DNA from: Nocardioides aurantiacus
GTDB taxonomy: Bacteria > Actinomycetota > Actinomycetes > Propionibacteriales > Nocardioidaceae
Direction: 5' to 3'
DNA length: 64,000 nucleotides
NCBI RefSeq assembly: GCF_003752505.1
Contig: NZ_RKHO01000001.1
Coordinates: 434,001 to 498,000 of the forward strand
The notes under the pieces are model-generated. The model saw only the letters and a list, made by a program, of their open reading frames with translations, had not been told where the DNA came from and did not search any database. The translations under genes were made by a program, and so were the position numbers. Each line of letters begins with the position of its first letter. The stretch's first letter is position 1. Below are positions 49,580 to 57,760 of the stretch, in pieces.

Positions 49580-50194
49580 GTGACCGAGGAGCACTACTTC
49601 GCAGCGAACCCCAGCACTCCGTTCACCCGTGTGCCGGTCCGCGCGGACGTGTGGGGCCACTGGCTGGAGCTCACCACCGGCTCGGGCGTCTTCGCCCGCG
49701 GCCGGCTCGACGTCGGCACCGGCGTGCTGCTGCGCGAGACCGCCCCGCCCACGCAGGCCCGCGAGGTGCTCGACCTCGGCTGCGGCTACGGCGTCATCGG
49801 GCTGGCGATCGCCGTCGCGGTGCCGGGCGCGCGGGTCACCGCGGTCGACGTCAACGAGCGGGCGCTGCTGCTGGCCCGCGAGAACGCCGAGCGGCTCGGC
49901 GTCGCCGATCGGTTCCGCGCGGTGCGCCCCGACGAGGTCGAGGCCGACCTGCGCTTCGACGAGGTCTGGTCGAACCCGCCGATCCGCGTCGGCAAGGACG
50001 CGCTCCACGAGCTGCTGCTGACCTGGCTGCCCCGGCTGCGGCCCGACGGTCGTGCAGTCATGGTGGTGGGCAAGAACCTGGGCGCGGACTCGCTGACCCG
50101 GTGGCTGGGGGAGCAGGGCTTCCCGACCACCAGGTCAGCGAGCGCCAAGGGCTTCCGGGTGCTGGAGTCGCGCCCGTCCCGAGGCCCGTCCTGA
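49580..50194 (+). CDS. Class I SAM-dependent methyltransferase (RsmC/MTS-like)
   Basis: Protein of 204 aa. MTS domain with EEHYFAANPSTPF at the N-terminus, SAM motif EVLDLGCGYGVIGLAIAV, VDVNERALLLARENAE and the catalytic-type SNPPIRVGK (NPPF-like), as in guanine-N2 rRNA methyltransferases of the RsmC/RlmG group. Only one domain is present. GTG 49580 is chosen because GAGGAGAGGGG lies just upstream; an open frame runs further 5' but with poor composition. Divergent from the SSB-like gene. The 126-base gap between them holds no other feature I can support. Confidence 0.85.
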   Translation: MTEEHYFAANPSTPFTRVPVRADVWGHWLELTTGSGVFARGRLDVGTGVLLRETAPPTQAREVLDLGCGYGVIGLAIAVAVPGARVTAVDVNERALLLARENAERLGVADRFRAVRPDEVEADLRFDEVWSNPPIRVGKDALHELLLTWLPRLRPDGRAVMVVGKNLGADSLTRWLGEQGFPTTRSASAKGFRVLESRPSRGPS

Positions 50195-50208
50195 CGCCCG
50201 TCCTGACG

Positions 50209-51549
50209 TCAGTCCTGGCCGGGGATGCCGGAGGACGGCGGCGCGTCCTTGCCGGCGTCGGAGCTGTCGGGCTCGATCGGGTTGTCGCCGATCTCGGTGA
50301 CCTCGACCTCGGTCTCGGGCACCACCTTCGCGCCGTCGAGACGGGCGACGCGCATGCCGGTCGTGCCCATGTGGCTGTCCTTGCTGTAGGCGAAGGGCGC
50401 CACCATCGGGCCCTCGAAGTCACCGCCCTGCTCCTCGAGCGCGTCGACGATGCCCTGACGGGTGAGGTCCTTGCCCGCGGCCTGCAGCGCCTGCACGAAG
50501 GTGTAGGCCTGGGCCATGCCGTAGACCCGGTAGTTGGTCAGCGGCTGGTCGTCGCCCTCCTGCTCCCACACCTTCTTCCACAGCTTGATCCACTCGCTGT
50601 CGGCGTCGTCGACGGTGTCGAGGTACTTCGTGGTCAGCACCCCGTCGAGCGAGCTGGCGCCGCCCTTGACCGCACCCTCGGAGAACCGCGAGAGCAGCGA
50701 GCCGACGAGCGTCGCGTCGGAGCCGACGTTGGTGTAGAACCACTGCGGCTCGAAGCCGAGCTTGAGCGAGGTCAGCTGCGACAGCGCGGTGTAGGACGGG
50801 GTGTTGAACCCGATCACCAGGTCGGCCCCGGAGGACTGCAGCGCCGAGATCTGGGGCGCCACGTCGGTGTTGCCCGAGGTGTAGCGCACGGTCTCGACGA
50901 CCTGGTCCCCGATGTACTGCTCGAGCCCCTTCTCGCCGTCGGCACCGAGGTCGTCGTCCTGGAGGAACAGCCCGACCTTGGCGTCGGGGAAGTTCTTCTT
51001 GACGTACTGGCCGATGACCTTGCCCTCGCTCTCGTAGTCGGTCTGCCAGCCGAACGTCCACGGCTTCTCCGCCGGGTCCTCGCCCCAGGCGAGCGAGCCG
51101 GAGGAGACGAACAGGTCGGGCACCTCCTCGTCGTTGAGGAAGTCGACGACCGCGCCGTGGGTGGGCGTGCCGAGCCCGCCGACCATCGCGAAGATCTTCT
51201 CCTTCAGGACCAGCTCGTTGGTGACGGTGCTGGTCTTGGTGGGGTCGTAGCCGTCGTCGCGGACCAGGTAGTCGATCGTGCGGCCGTTCACGCCGCCGCC
51301 TGCGTTCACGTAGTCGTAGTAGGCCTTGGCGCCGGTGGGGATCTCGCTGTAGCCGGGTGCGGCGACGCCGGTCAGCGGGAAGTGGCCGCCGATCTTGACC
51401 GAGTCGTCGGTGACGCCGACCGTGGTGGCGCCGCCCTCGGGACGGGTGCCGCCGCAGGCGCCGAGCACGAGCGTCGCCAGCGCGACCCCGGTGACCAGGG
51501 CGCGGGCCCGGCGTCTGGGGCGGGTGCCCCTGGTGTCGTGAGTGGTCAT
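50209..51549 (-). CDS. ABC transporter substrate-binding lipoprotein (branched-chain amino acid type)
   Basis: Protein of 446 aa. Lipoprotein signal: basic N-terminus RPRRRARALV and lipobox LGAC with Cys32. A periplasmic-binding-protein type I (ANF receptor/LivJ-like) domain follows: IKIGGHFPLTGVAAPGYSEIPTG is split by normal variation, then VNGRTIDYLVRDDGYDP and GLFLQDDDLGADGEKG. Last gene of the liv-type operon; its ATG overlaps the permease stop (ATGA). Such receptors bind branched-chain amino acids but also urea, amides or aromatic acids, so the ligand is open. The stop is 14 bases from the convergent methyltransferase stop. Confidence 0.92.
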   Translation of the reverse strand: MTTHDTRGTRPRRRARALVTGVALATLVLGACGGTRPEGGATTVGVTDDSVKIGGHFPLTGVAAPGYSEIPTGAKAYYDYVNAGGGVNGRTIDYLVRDDGYDPTKTSTVTNELVLKEKIFAMVGGLGTPTHGAVVDFLNDEEVPDLFVSSGSLAWGEDPAEKPWTFGWQTDYESEGKVIGQYVKKNFPDAKVGLFLQDDDLGADGEKGLEQYIGDQVVETVRYTSGNTDVAPQISALQSSGADLVIGFNTPSYTALSQLTSLKLGFEPQWFYTNVGSDATLVGSLLSRFSEGAVKGGASSLDGVLTTKYLDTVDDADSEWIKLWKKVWEQEGDDQPLTNYRVYGMAQAYTFVQALQAAGKDLTRQGIVDALEEQGGDFEGPMVAPFAYSKDSHMGTTGMRVARLDGAKVVPETEVEVTEIGDNPIEPDSSDAGKDAPPSSGIPGQD

Positions 51550-52685
51550 CGGACGTCTCCCTTCGAGGTGGGCACGGCCCCGGTCGGGGCAGCGTCGGTG
51601 TGCGTCGTACGACGGTCCGGGGTGGTGTCGCGACCGGACCGCGAGCTGCGGGCGCGCCGACGGGCGGCCGCCGAGCGGACGGTGCCGACCAGCCCGGCGG
51701 GGGCCAGCAGGACGACCGCGACCATGACGAGGCCGTAGACCAGGGGGGCCAGCTCGGCGGCGCGGATGTCGCCGAGCCCGGCGCTGCGGCCGGCGTCGGT
51801 GACCACGTCGGGCAGGAAGGTCAGCAGCGCCGCCCCGACGAGCGCGCCGGTGAGGCTGCCGAGGCCGCCGAGCACGACCGCGGCGAGCAGCGTCAGGCTG
51901 AGGGTGAGCGTGAAGCCGCTGGGCGCGGCGAGCCGGACCGCGAAGGCCATCACCGCACCCGCGGCCCCGGCCGCCGCGGCGCTGACCATGAAGGCGGAGA
52001 CGCGCGACCGGCCGAGACCGATGCCGGCGAGCTCGGCGGCGACCTCGTCGTCGCGCACCGCCCGCCACCTCCTGCCCACGCGGCTGCGGGAGAGGTTGGC
52101 GAGCAGCACGTAGGTGACGAGCAGGACCAGCCAGGCCAGGTAGGCGACGTAGCTGCTGCGCGTCAGCTCGCTGCCGGTGACGAAGTACGCCGCGTCGAGC
52201 ACCCACTCGGGGATGTCGGGCAGCCGCACCCGCAGGCCGGCCTCGCCGCCGAGGGTCTCGCCGAAGCGCAGCGCGATGCCGGGCACGGCGACGGCCAGGG
52301 CCAGCGTGGCGCCGGCGAGGTAGGGGCCGTGCAGCCGCGCCGCGGCCACGCCGACGAGCGTGCCGACGGCCAGCGCCACCAGCATCGAGACCAGCACGAT
52401 GCCGAGCAGGGGGATCGGCGGCTCGCCGTCCTGCAGCATCAGTGCGGCGGTGTAGGCCCCGATGGCCATCAGGGCGCCGTGGCCGAGCGAGATCTGGCCG
52501 TTGAGGCCGGTGAGCACGGTGAGCCCGCCGGCGGCGATGCCGAGGTAGGCCAGCGAGGCGAGCTGGACGTTGCGGAAGTCGCTGACGCTCTCCACGACCA
52601 GCACCACCACGACGAGGCCCAGCAGGGCGAGCAGCAGGTGGCGACCGGCCGAGGCGTCCCAGACGCGGGCGAGGCGCTGCTTCAT
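51546..52685 (-). CDS. livM: Branched-chain-type ABC transporter permease, LivM family
   Basis: Protein of 379 aa with about ten membrane segments. The family motif GQISLGHGALMAIGAYTAAL is at residues about 64-83, and the EAA-like loop reads RVGRRWRAVRDDEVAAELAGI. The C-terminal 40 residues are hydrophilic (Arg/Ser/Thr), longer than usual. One-base overlap with the livH stop (TGATG). Confidence 0.92.
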   Translation of the reverse strand: MKQRLARVWDASAGRHLLLALLGLVVVVLVVESVSDFRNVQLASLAYLGIAAGGLTVLTGLNGQISLGHGALMAIGAYTAALMLQDGEPPIPLLGIVLVSMLVALAVGTLVGVAAARLHGPYLAGATLALAVAVPGIALRFGETLGGEAGLRVRLPDIPEWVLDAAYFVTGSELTRSSYVAYLAWLVLLVTYVLLANLSRSRVGRRWRAVRDDEVAAELAGIGLGRSRVSAFMVSAAAAGAAGAVMAFAVRLAAPSGFTLTLSLTLLAAVVLGGLGSLTGALVGAALLTFLPDVVTDAGRSAGLGDIRAAELAPLVYGLVMVAVVLLAPAGLVGTVRSAAARRRARSSRSGRDTTPDRRTTHTDAAPTGAVPTSKGDVR

Positions 52686-53563
52686 CAGACCCTCCGTTCC
52701 TGGGCCTGGGCGAACAGGCCGCCGGGGCGGAGCAGCAGCACCGCCATCAGGATCCCGAGCGCGGCCAGCGCGACCAGCTCGGAGCCGAGGTAGCCGCTGA
52801 CGAAGCTGAGCGAGAGGCCGAGCAGCAGGCCGCCGACGACGGCACCGAGCGGGGAGTCGAGCCCGCCGAGCACCGCCGCGACGAAGCCGTAGACCACGAT
52901 CGAGTCCATGTAGCCCGGGTGCACCAGGCTGCCGCCCGCGATCAGCAGCGCGGCCAGGGAGCCGACGAGCGCGGCCAGGGCCCAGCCCAGGGTGAGCATC
53001 CGGCCCACCTTGACGCCCAGCAGCCGGGCGACCTCGGGGTTGAAGGCCGAGGCCCGCATCCGCAGGCCCACGTCGGTGAAGCGGAACAGCGCGACGAGCA
53101 GCCCCATCACGACGAGCACGGCGACCACGGTGAAGATGCCGAACCCGGTCAGCCCGATCGTGGTCTCGCCGACCTCGATGCCGCGGATCCCGAACGGCGC
53201 GGGGAAGGAGCGGTAGCGGTTGCCGAACACCACCGAGGCCAGCGCGTGCAGCACGATGAACAGCCCGAGGGTGAGGATGACCGCGTTGATCTCCGGCCCG
53301 CCCTCCACGTGGCGTACGACGAACCGCTCGATCACCGCGCCGAGCACGAGGCCGGCCAGCAGGGCGACCACGAAGCCGATCCAGTAGGAGTAGCCGGCGT
53401 CGATGACGGTGAGCGCCACGAAGGTGGTGAGCATCGCCATGGGCGCCTGCGCGAAGTTGACGATCCGGGTGGAGCGCCAGATCAGCACGAGTGCCAGCGC
53501 GAACGCGGCGTACACCATGCCGAGGGTGAGGCCGCCGAGGGCGGTGTTGAGGAGCTGCTGCAC
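52685..53563 (-). CDS. livH: Branched-chain-type ABC transporter permease, LivH family
   Basis: Protein of 292 aa, about eight membrane segments. The GLTLGMVYAAFALALVLIWRST start and IVNFAQAPMAM match LivH (INFAQG region), and the cytoplasmic loop is GLRMRASAFNPEVARLLGV. GTG 53563 lies 12 bases after livF. Forms the channel with LivM. Confidence 0.92.
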   Translation of the reverse strand: MQQLLNTALGGLTLGMVYAAFALALVLIWRSTRIVNFAQAPMAMLTTFVALTVIDAGYSYWIGFVVALLAGLVLGAVIERFVVRHVEGGPEINAVILTLGLFIVLHALASVVFGNRYRSFPAPFGIRGIEVGETTIGLTGFGIFTVVAVLVVMGLLVALFRFTDVGLRMRASAFNPEVARLLGVKVGRMLTLGWALAALVGSLAALLIAGGSLVHPGYMDSIVVYGFVAAVLGGLDSPLGAVVGGLLLGLSLSFVSGYLGSELVALAALGILMAVLLLRPGGLFAQAQERRV

Positions 53564-53575
53564 GTCGGTCTCCCG

Positions 53576-54280
53576 TCAGAATCCGAGGTAGGCGTGGCGG
53601 AGCTGGTCGTCCCCGGCCAGCACCTCCGCGCGGTCGTCGGCCACGACGCGGCCGAGGTTGAGCACGACGCCGTGGTCGGCCAGGGAGAGCGCGCTGCGGG
53701 CGTTCTGCTCGACCAGCAGCACCGTGAGGCCCTCCTCGGCGACGAGGTCGCGCAGCAGCGCGAAGATCTGGGCGGTGATGCGTTGGGCGAGGCCGAGCGA
53801 GGGCTCGTCGAGGAGCAGCAGCGACGGCTCGGCCATCAGCGCGCGCCCGACCACGAGCATCTGCCGCTCGCCGCCCGAGAGCGTGTGCGCCCGGGCCTCG
53901 CGGCGCTCGCCCAGCACCGGGAACAGGTCGTAGACGCGGTCGAGGTCGCCGGGCGTGACCTTGCGGCCCCGCCCGAGCCCGCCGAGGTGGAGGTTCTCGG
54001 CGATGGTCAGCTCGGTGATCACGCCGCGCCCCTCGGGCACGTGCGCCAGCCCGAGGGCGGGCATCGCCTCAGCCGGGGTCCGGCTGATGTCGTGCTCGCC
54101 GAGGTGGACGCTGCCGGAGTCGGGTCGCACCAGGCCCGAGATCGTCCGCAGCAGGGTCGTCTTGCCGGCTCCGTTGGCGCCGAGCACGGCGGTCACCTTG
54201 CCGCGCTCGGCGGTGAAGGAGACGTCCTGGAGCGCCCGGACGGGTCCGTAGCTGGTGGTGAGGCCCTCGATCCGCAGCAC
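53576..54280 (-). CDS. livF: Branched-chain-type ABC transporter ATP-binding protein, LivF family
   Basis: Protein of 234 aa. Walker A GANGAGKTT, the LivF-typical VPEGRGVITELTIAENL, signature LSGGERQ, Walker B LLLLDEPSLGLA and H-loop-type switch LLVEQNA (Q in place of H, as in LivF). Starts at GTG 54280, one base after livG. Confidence 0.94.
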   Translation of the reverse strand: MLRIEGLTTSYGPVRALQDVSFTAERGKVTAVLGANGAGKTTLLRTISGLVRPDSGSVHLGEHDISRTPAEAMPALGLAHVPEGRGVITELTIAENLHLGGLGRGRKVTPGDLDRVYDLFPVLGERREARAHTLSGGERQMLVVGRALMAEPSLLLLDEPSLGLAQRITAQIFALLRDLVAEEGLTVLLVEQNARSALSLADHGVVLNLGRVVADDRAEVLAGDDQLRHAYLGF

Positions 54281-54281
54281 C

Positions 54282-55052
54282 TCAGACCCCCTCGACCGTG
54301 TCGCCGAGGTAGGCCGCCAGCACCGCCGGGTCGTCGCGCACCACGGCCGGCGGGCCGTGGGCGATGCGGCGGCCGAAGTCGAGCACGGTGATCTGGTCGC
54401 ACACCCGCATCACGAGGTCCATGTGGTGCTCGACCAGGAGCACCGCCATCTCTCCGGTGAGCTCGCGCACCAGCTCGCCGAGCTCGTCCATCTCGTCGGC
54501 GGCCAGGCCGCTGGCCGGCTCGTCGAGCAGCAGCAGCCGCGGCCGGGCGGCCAGGGCCCGGGCGAGGGCGACCTTCTTGCGCACCGGGTAGGGCAGGCTC
54601 GTCGGGGTGCGGGCGGCGTACGACGCGACGCCGAGGCGCTCGAGCACCGCCATCGCCTCCTCGCGCAGCTGCCGCTCCTCCCGCGAGGAGCGGGGCAGCC
54701 CGAGCAGGGAGCTCCAGAAGCCCGAGCGGGCCCGGGTGTCGGCACCCACCACGACGTTCTCCAGCACGCTCATCCGGTCGAAGAGGCCGACGCCCTGCAG
54801 GGTGCGGGCGATGCCGAGACCGGCGAGGTCGTGGGGGCGCAGCCGGTCGAGCCGGGTGCCCTCCCAGCTCAGCGTGCCGCTGTCGGGGGCGGTGAAGCCG
54901 CAGGCGACGTTGAACAGCGTCGTCTTGCCGGCGCCGTTGGGCCCGATCACCCCGTGCACCGTGCCGGGCTCGACGACCAGCGACACCTCGCTGAGGGCGG
55001 TGAGCCCGCCGTAGGTGACGGTGATGCCGTTCAGCTCCAGGGCCTCGTCCAT
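54282..55052 (-). CDS. livG: Branched-chain-type ABC transporter ATP-binding protein, LivG family
   Basis: Protein of 256 aa. Walker A GPNGAGKTT, LivG-type GIARTLQGVGLFDRMSVLENV, Walker B RLLLLDEPASGL and VEHHMDLVM with the switch histidine. The normally LSGGQQ-like signature reads LPYPVRKKVALARALA, a variant of the LPYGxQR form seen in this family. ATG 55052 is supported by CGGAGG 7 bases upstream; the frame stays open to 55121, but that stretch is regulatory DNA. First gene of the operon livG-F-H-M-receptor. Confidence 0.93.
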   Translation of the reverse strand: MDEALELNGITVTYGGLTALSEVSLVVEPGTVHGVIGPNGAGKTTLFNVACGFTAPDSGTLSWEGTRLDRLRPHDLAGLGIARTLQGVGLFDRMSVLENVVVGADTRARSGFWSSLLGLPRSSREERQLREEAMAVLERLGVASYAARTPTSLPYPVRKKVALARALAARPRLLLLDEPASGLAADEMDELGELVRELTGEMAVLLVEHHMDLVMRVCDQITVLDFGRRIAHGPPAVVRDDPAVLAAYLGDTVEGV

Positions 55053-55085
55053 GCGCGCCTCCGAGACGTGGTCGCCGAGTGTGAC

Positions 55086-55190
55086 GTGCACCACCTTGGT
55101 CCCCGCGCACAGAATGTGCACTAGGCGCAGCGCACAAGATGCCTTGGTTTGAGCGGGACAGTTCGCCCGCGCCCTGGTCAGAATTGTGCG
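55086..55190. promoter_or_regulatory. Divergent control region of liv operon and PucR gene with repeated GCACA sites
   Basis: The 158 bases between the livG ATG and the regulator's GTG hold an inverted repeat GCACA-GAA-TGTGC (55107-55119), an outward pair CGCACAA (55131-55137) and TTGTGCG (55184-55190), and GTGCAC at 55086-55091 and 55116-55121. Possible -10s are CAGAAT at 55179-55184 (plus) and CATTCT, the complement of 55111-55116 (minus). The region is visibly less GC-rich than the genes. Confidence 0.55.
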
Positions 55191-55210
55191 GGGAGTGCGA
55201 ACGTGGGCAG

Positions 55211-56440
55211 GTGATCTCGGGAGGCGCCTCGCGCGACCCCGTGCTGCGGGCGCAGGTCGCCCGGGCCTGGGCGCTGCTGCTGCCGCGCTCGGACGAGGTC
55301 GCCGACGCCATCTCGGACCGGTTGTTCGAGGAGGACGTCGAGGGCTACGAACGCCTCACCCCCGAGCTGCGCGTCGAGGTGCGGCAGAGCACCCGCGTCC
55401 ACCTGCGCCGGGGCCTGGAGGTGCTCGCCGAGGAGGACGTCGCCGGCGGCGCGACCGTGGAGCTGTGGCGCGAGACCGGTCGCACCCGGGCCCGCCAGGG
55501 CGTGCCGATGGAGCTGGTCCTCAACGCCTACACGATGGGCTCGCGCGTGCTGTGGCAGGCGCTGATCGAGACCGCCGCGGACACCGCGATCTCCGAGACG
55601 GTGCTGATCGAGGCCGGGCAGGCGGTGTGGGCCGCGCTGGACGTGCAGTACGCCGTGATGATCGACGGCTACCGCGAGGAGAGCCGGCGGCTGCGCCGAC
55701 GCGACCTGCAGCGGCAGCAGAGCACCCTGGACGCGCTGGTGGCGGGCCGGGGCGGCGACCCGGAGTTCGGCGCCGAGGTGCGCACCGTGCTCGGGCTGGG
55801 GGTCGACGCCGCCATCGCCTGCGTCGTGGCCCTGTACGACGGGGCGCTGGACGAGCCGCTGACCGCGGCCGACGACCAGCTCGCCCGGCTGGGCGTGACC
55901 TCGTTCTGGCACGTCCGCACCGGGGTCTACTTCGGGCTGCTCGCCGGTCCCGTGCTGCGCGAGCCGGCGCTGGTGGAGCTGTTCTCCTCGCACGCCCGTG
56001 GCCGGGTCGGGGTGGCCGCGTCACCGGACGGTCTCGCCGGCTTCGCCACCGCCTTCCAGCTCGCCACCCGCGCCGCGGAGACCCTGCCGCGCGGCGAGCG
56101 GCGGGTGGTCTCGGTGAGCGACCGGCTGCCCGAGGTGCTGCTCGCGGGCAGTCCCGAGGTGCTGCCGCTGCTGCGCTCGCAGACGCTGGACCCGCTGCTG
56201 GCCCAGCCCGAGCACCACCGGCGCACCCTGCTGCGCACGCTGGCGGCGGTGCTGCGCCACGACGGGTCGGCCAAGCACGCCGCCGAGGAGCTCTACTGCC
56301 ACCGCAACACCGTCATCTACCGCACCAAGCAGATCGAGCAGCTCACCGGCTGCACGCTCACCGACCCGCGCGACAAGCTGATGCTCGAGCTGGCGCTGAT
56401 GACCGTCGAGCCCGACCCGGGTCGCGCCGAGGAGACCTAG
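55211..56440 (+). CDS. PucR/CdaR-family transcriptional regulator
   Basis: Protein of 409 aa from GTG 55211. A helical sensor-like region (residues 1-150, with RVEVRQSTRVHLRRGLEVLA) is followed by a degenerate GGDEF-like central domain. The C-terminal PucR helix-turn-helix is HAAEELYCHRNTVIYRTKQIEQLTG in the last 55 residues (given in two parts: HAAEELYCHRNT and VIYRTKQIEQLTG). The family activates catabolic operons in response to a pathway metabolite. It is divergent from the liv operon and convergent (4 bases) with the Nramp-like gene, so it is the likely regulator of this cluster. An upstream ATG at 55139 was rejected on composition. Confidence 0.87.
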   Translation: MISGGASRDPVLRAQVARAWALLLPRSDEVADAISDRLFEEDVEGYERLTPELRVEVRQSTRVHLRRGLEVLAEEDVAGGATVELWRETGRTRARQGVPMELVLNAYTMGSRVLWQALIETAADTAISETVLIEAGQAVWAALDVQYAVMIDGYREESRRLRRRDLQRQQSTLDALVAGRGGDPEFGAEVRTVLGLGVDAAIACVVALYDGALDEPLTAADDQLARLGVTSFWHVRTGVYFGLLAGPVLREPALVELFSSHARGRVGVAASPDGLAGFATAFQLATRAAETLPRGERRVVSVSDRLPEVLLAGSPEVLPLLRSQTLDPLLAQPEHHRRTLLRTLAAVLRHDGSAKHAAEELYCHRNTVIYRTKQIEQLTGCTLTDPRDKLMLELALMTVEPDPGRAEET

Positions 56441-56444
56441 CCGG

Positions 56445-57707
56445 TCAGGCCCCGGTGACGGCCTTGCGGACCTCGTTGACGCACAGCGCCAGGAACGCCA
56501 GCGCGCACACGACCATCGCCGCGTTGGAGTGGAGCTTGTTGCGCCACTCCCGCGGGGTGCGGTCGCTGTTGAGCAGCCACAGCAGGGTGACGGCGAGGAA
56601 CGGCATGAAGAACGCGCCCAGCACGCCGTACGCCAGGATCAGCCAGACCGGCTTGCCGAGGAACAGCATGACCATCGGCGGGAAGGTCAGCCACAGGACG
56701 TAGGCGCGGTACCACGTGCCGCCGGCGCGGCGGGCCGGGTCGTCGGCGTCGAGGCCGCGGACGTGGCCGACGAAGTCGGCGAACATCAGGCTGACGCCGT
56801 TCCACACACCCACGAGCGAGGACATCGCCGCGGCCCAGAAGCCGACGAGGAACACGGTGCCGGCGACGCGGCCGTAGCGGTCGGCCAGCACCTCGGAGAG
56901 GTCGAGCAGGCCCTGGTCGCCGGTGCTCACGGCGATGCCGGCGGAGTAGAGCAGCTCGGCGCCGACGATGAGCGTGGCGATCACGAACAGCCCGGTCACG
57001 GCGTACGCCACGGCGTTGTCGATGCGCATCACCCGCATGTGGCGCGGGGTGATCCAGCCCTTCTCGCGCAGCCAGTAGCCGTACGCCGCCAGGGTGATCG
57101 TGCCGCCGACACCACCGGCGAGGCTGAGCACGTAGACCAGGCCGCCGTCCGGGACCAGCGGGACCAGGCCGGTGACGACCTCGCCGAGGTGGGGCAACGT
57201 CACCGCGGCGGCGCCGACCATGGTGACGAACATCAGCAGCACGAGGGCGCCGAGCACCTTCTCGAACACCCCGTAGCGTCCCGCCCAGACCAGGGCGAGG
57301 CCGATGAGCCCGGAGACGATGCCCCAGGCCGTGACCGACAGGACCGGGAAGAGCGAGTGCAGCGGGAGGCCGGTGCCGGCCATCGCCGCGGCGCCGTACA
57401 CGAAGCCCCAGACCACGATGTAGGGACCGAAGTACCACGACGTCCAGGCCCCCAGGCTGGACCAGCCCTCGTAGATCGTCTTCCCGGTCGCCAGGCTCCA
57501 GCGGCCGGCGCCCTCGACGAGCACGATCTTCATCAGGCAGCCCAGGACGGCGCACCAGAGCAGCGCGTAGCCGTACTCGCTGCCGGCCACGAGCGTGGCC
57601 ACCAGGTCGGCGGCGCCGACCCCGGTGGCGGCCACCACCAGGCCGGGCCCGATGAGCCTCCAGCGGGGTGGGGAGTCGGTCTGGTCGGCCCGAGTCTGCT
57701 GCGACAT
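56445..57707 (-). CDS. Nramp-fold transporter lacking canonical metal-binding motifs
   Basis: Protein of 420 aa with about 11 membrane segments. TM1 reads GPGLVVAATGVGAADLVATL, aligning with the Nramp GPGFIVAIGYMDPGN region, but the metal-binding DPGN is replaced by GAAD (residues 31-34). The TM6 MPH motif is also absent; that region reads GGVGGTITLAAYGYW. Overall topology and the LVAGSEYGYALLW element still mark the family. The substrate may not be a metal. It is the last gene of a leftward group with an acyl-CoA ligase, an acyl-CoA dehydrogenase and an SDR. GTGGAG precedes ATG 57707. Confidence 0.82.
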   Translation of the reverse strand: MSQQTRADQTDSPPRWRLIGPGLVVAATGVGAADLVATLVAGSEYGYALLWCAVLGCLMKIVLVEGAGRWSLATGKTIYEGWSSLGAWTSWYFGPYIVVWGFVYGAAAMAGTGLPLHSLFPVLSVTAWGIVSGLIGLALVWAGRYGVFEKVLGALVLLMFVTMVGAAAVTLPHLGEVVTGLVPLVPDGGLVYVLSLAGGVGGTITLAAYGYWLREKGWITPRHMRVMRIDNAVAYAVTGLFVIATLIVGAELLYSAGIAVSTGDQGLLDLSEVLADRYGRVAGTVFLVGFWAAAMSSLVGVWNGVSLMFADFVGHVRGLDADDPARRAGGTWYRAYVLWLTFPPMVMLFLGKPVWLILAYGVLGAFFMPFLAVTLLWLLNSDRTPREWRNKLHSNAAMVVCALAFLALCVNEVRKAVTGA

Positions 57708-57760
57708 GCGCTCCACGCCATCACGACCCCGGGGTGGGGCGCACCTCGCGCGGACCCGGT

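Noticed and set aside
50195-50220. Short GTCCTGAC repeats between the methyltransferase and the receptor gene
   Set aside because: Three near copies in about 30 bases, but they partly encode gene ends and make no stable stem; probably chance.
55053-55121. Extension of livG to 55121
   Set aside because: The extension runs through the operator repeats, while ATG 55052 has CGGAGG at 7 bases.
55139-55210. Upstream ATG 55139 as start of the PucR-type regulator
   Set aside because: The extra 24 codons are rich in Trp and Cys and low in third-position GC, and they cover the GCACA repeats and a likely promoter. GTG 55211 begins the normal composition.
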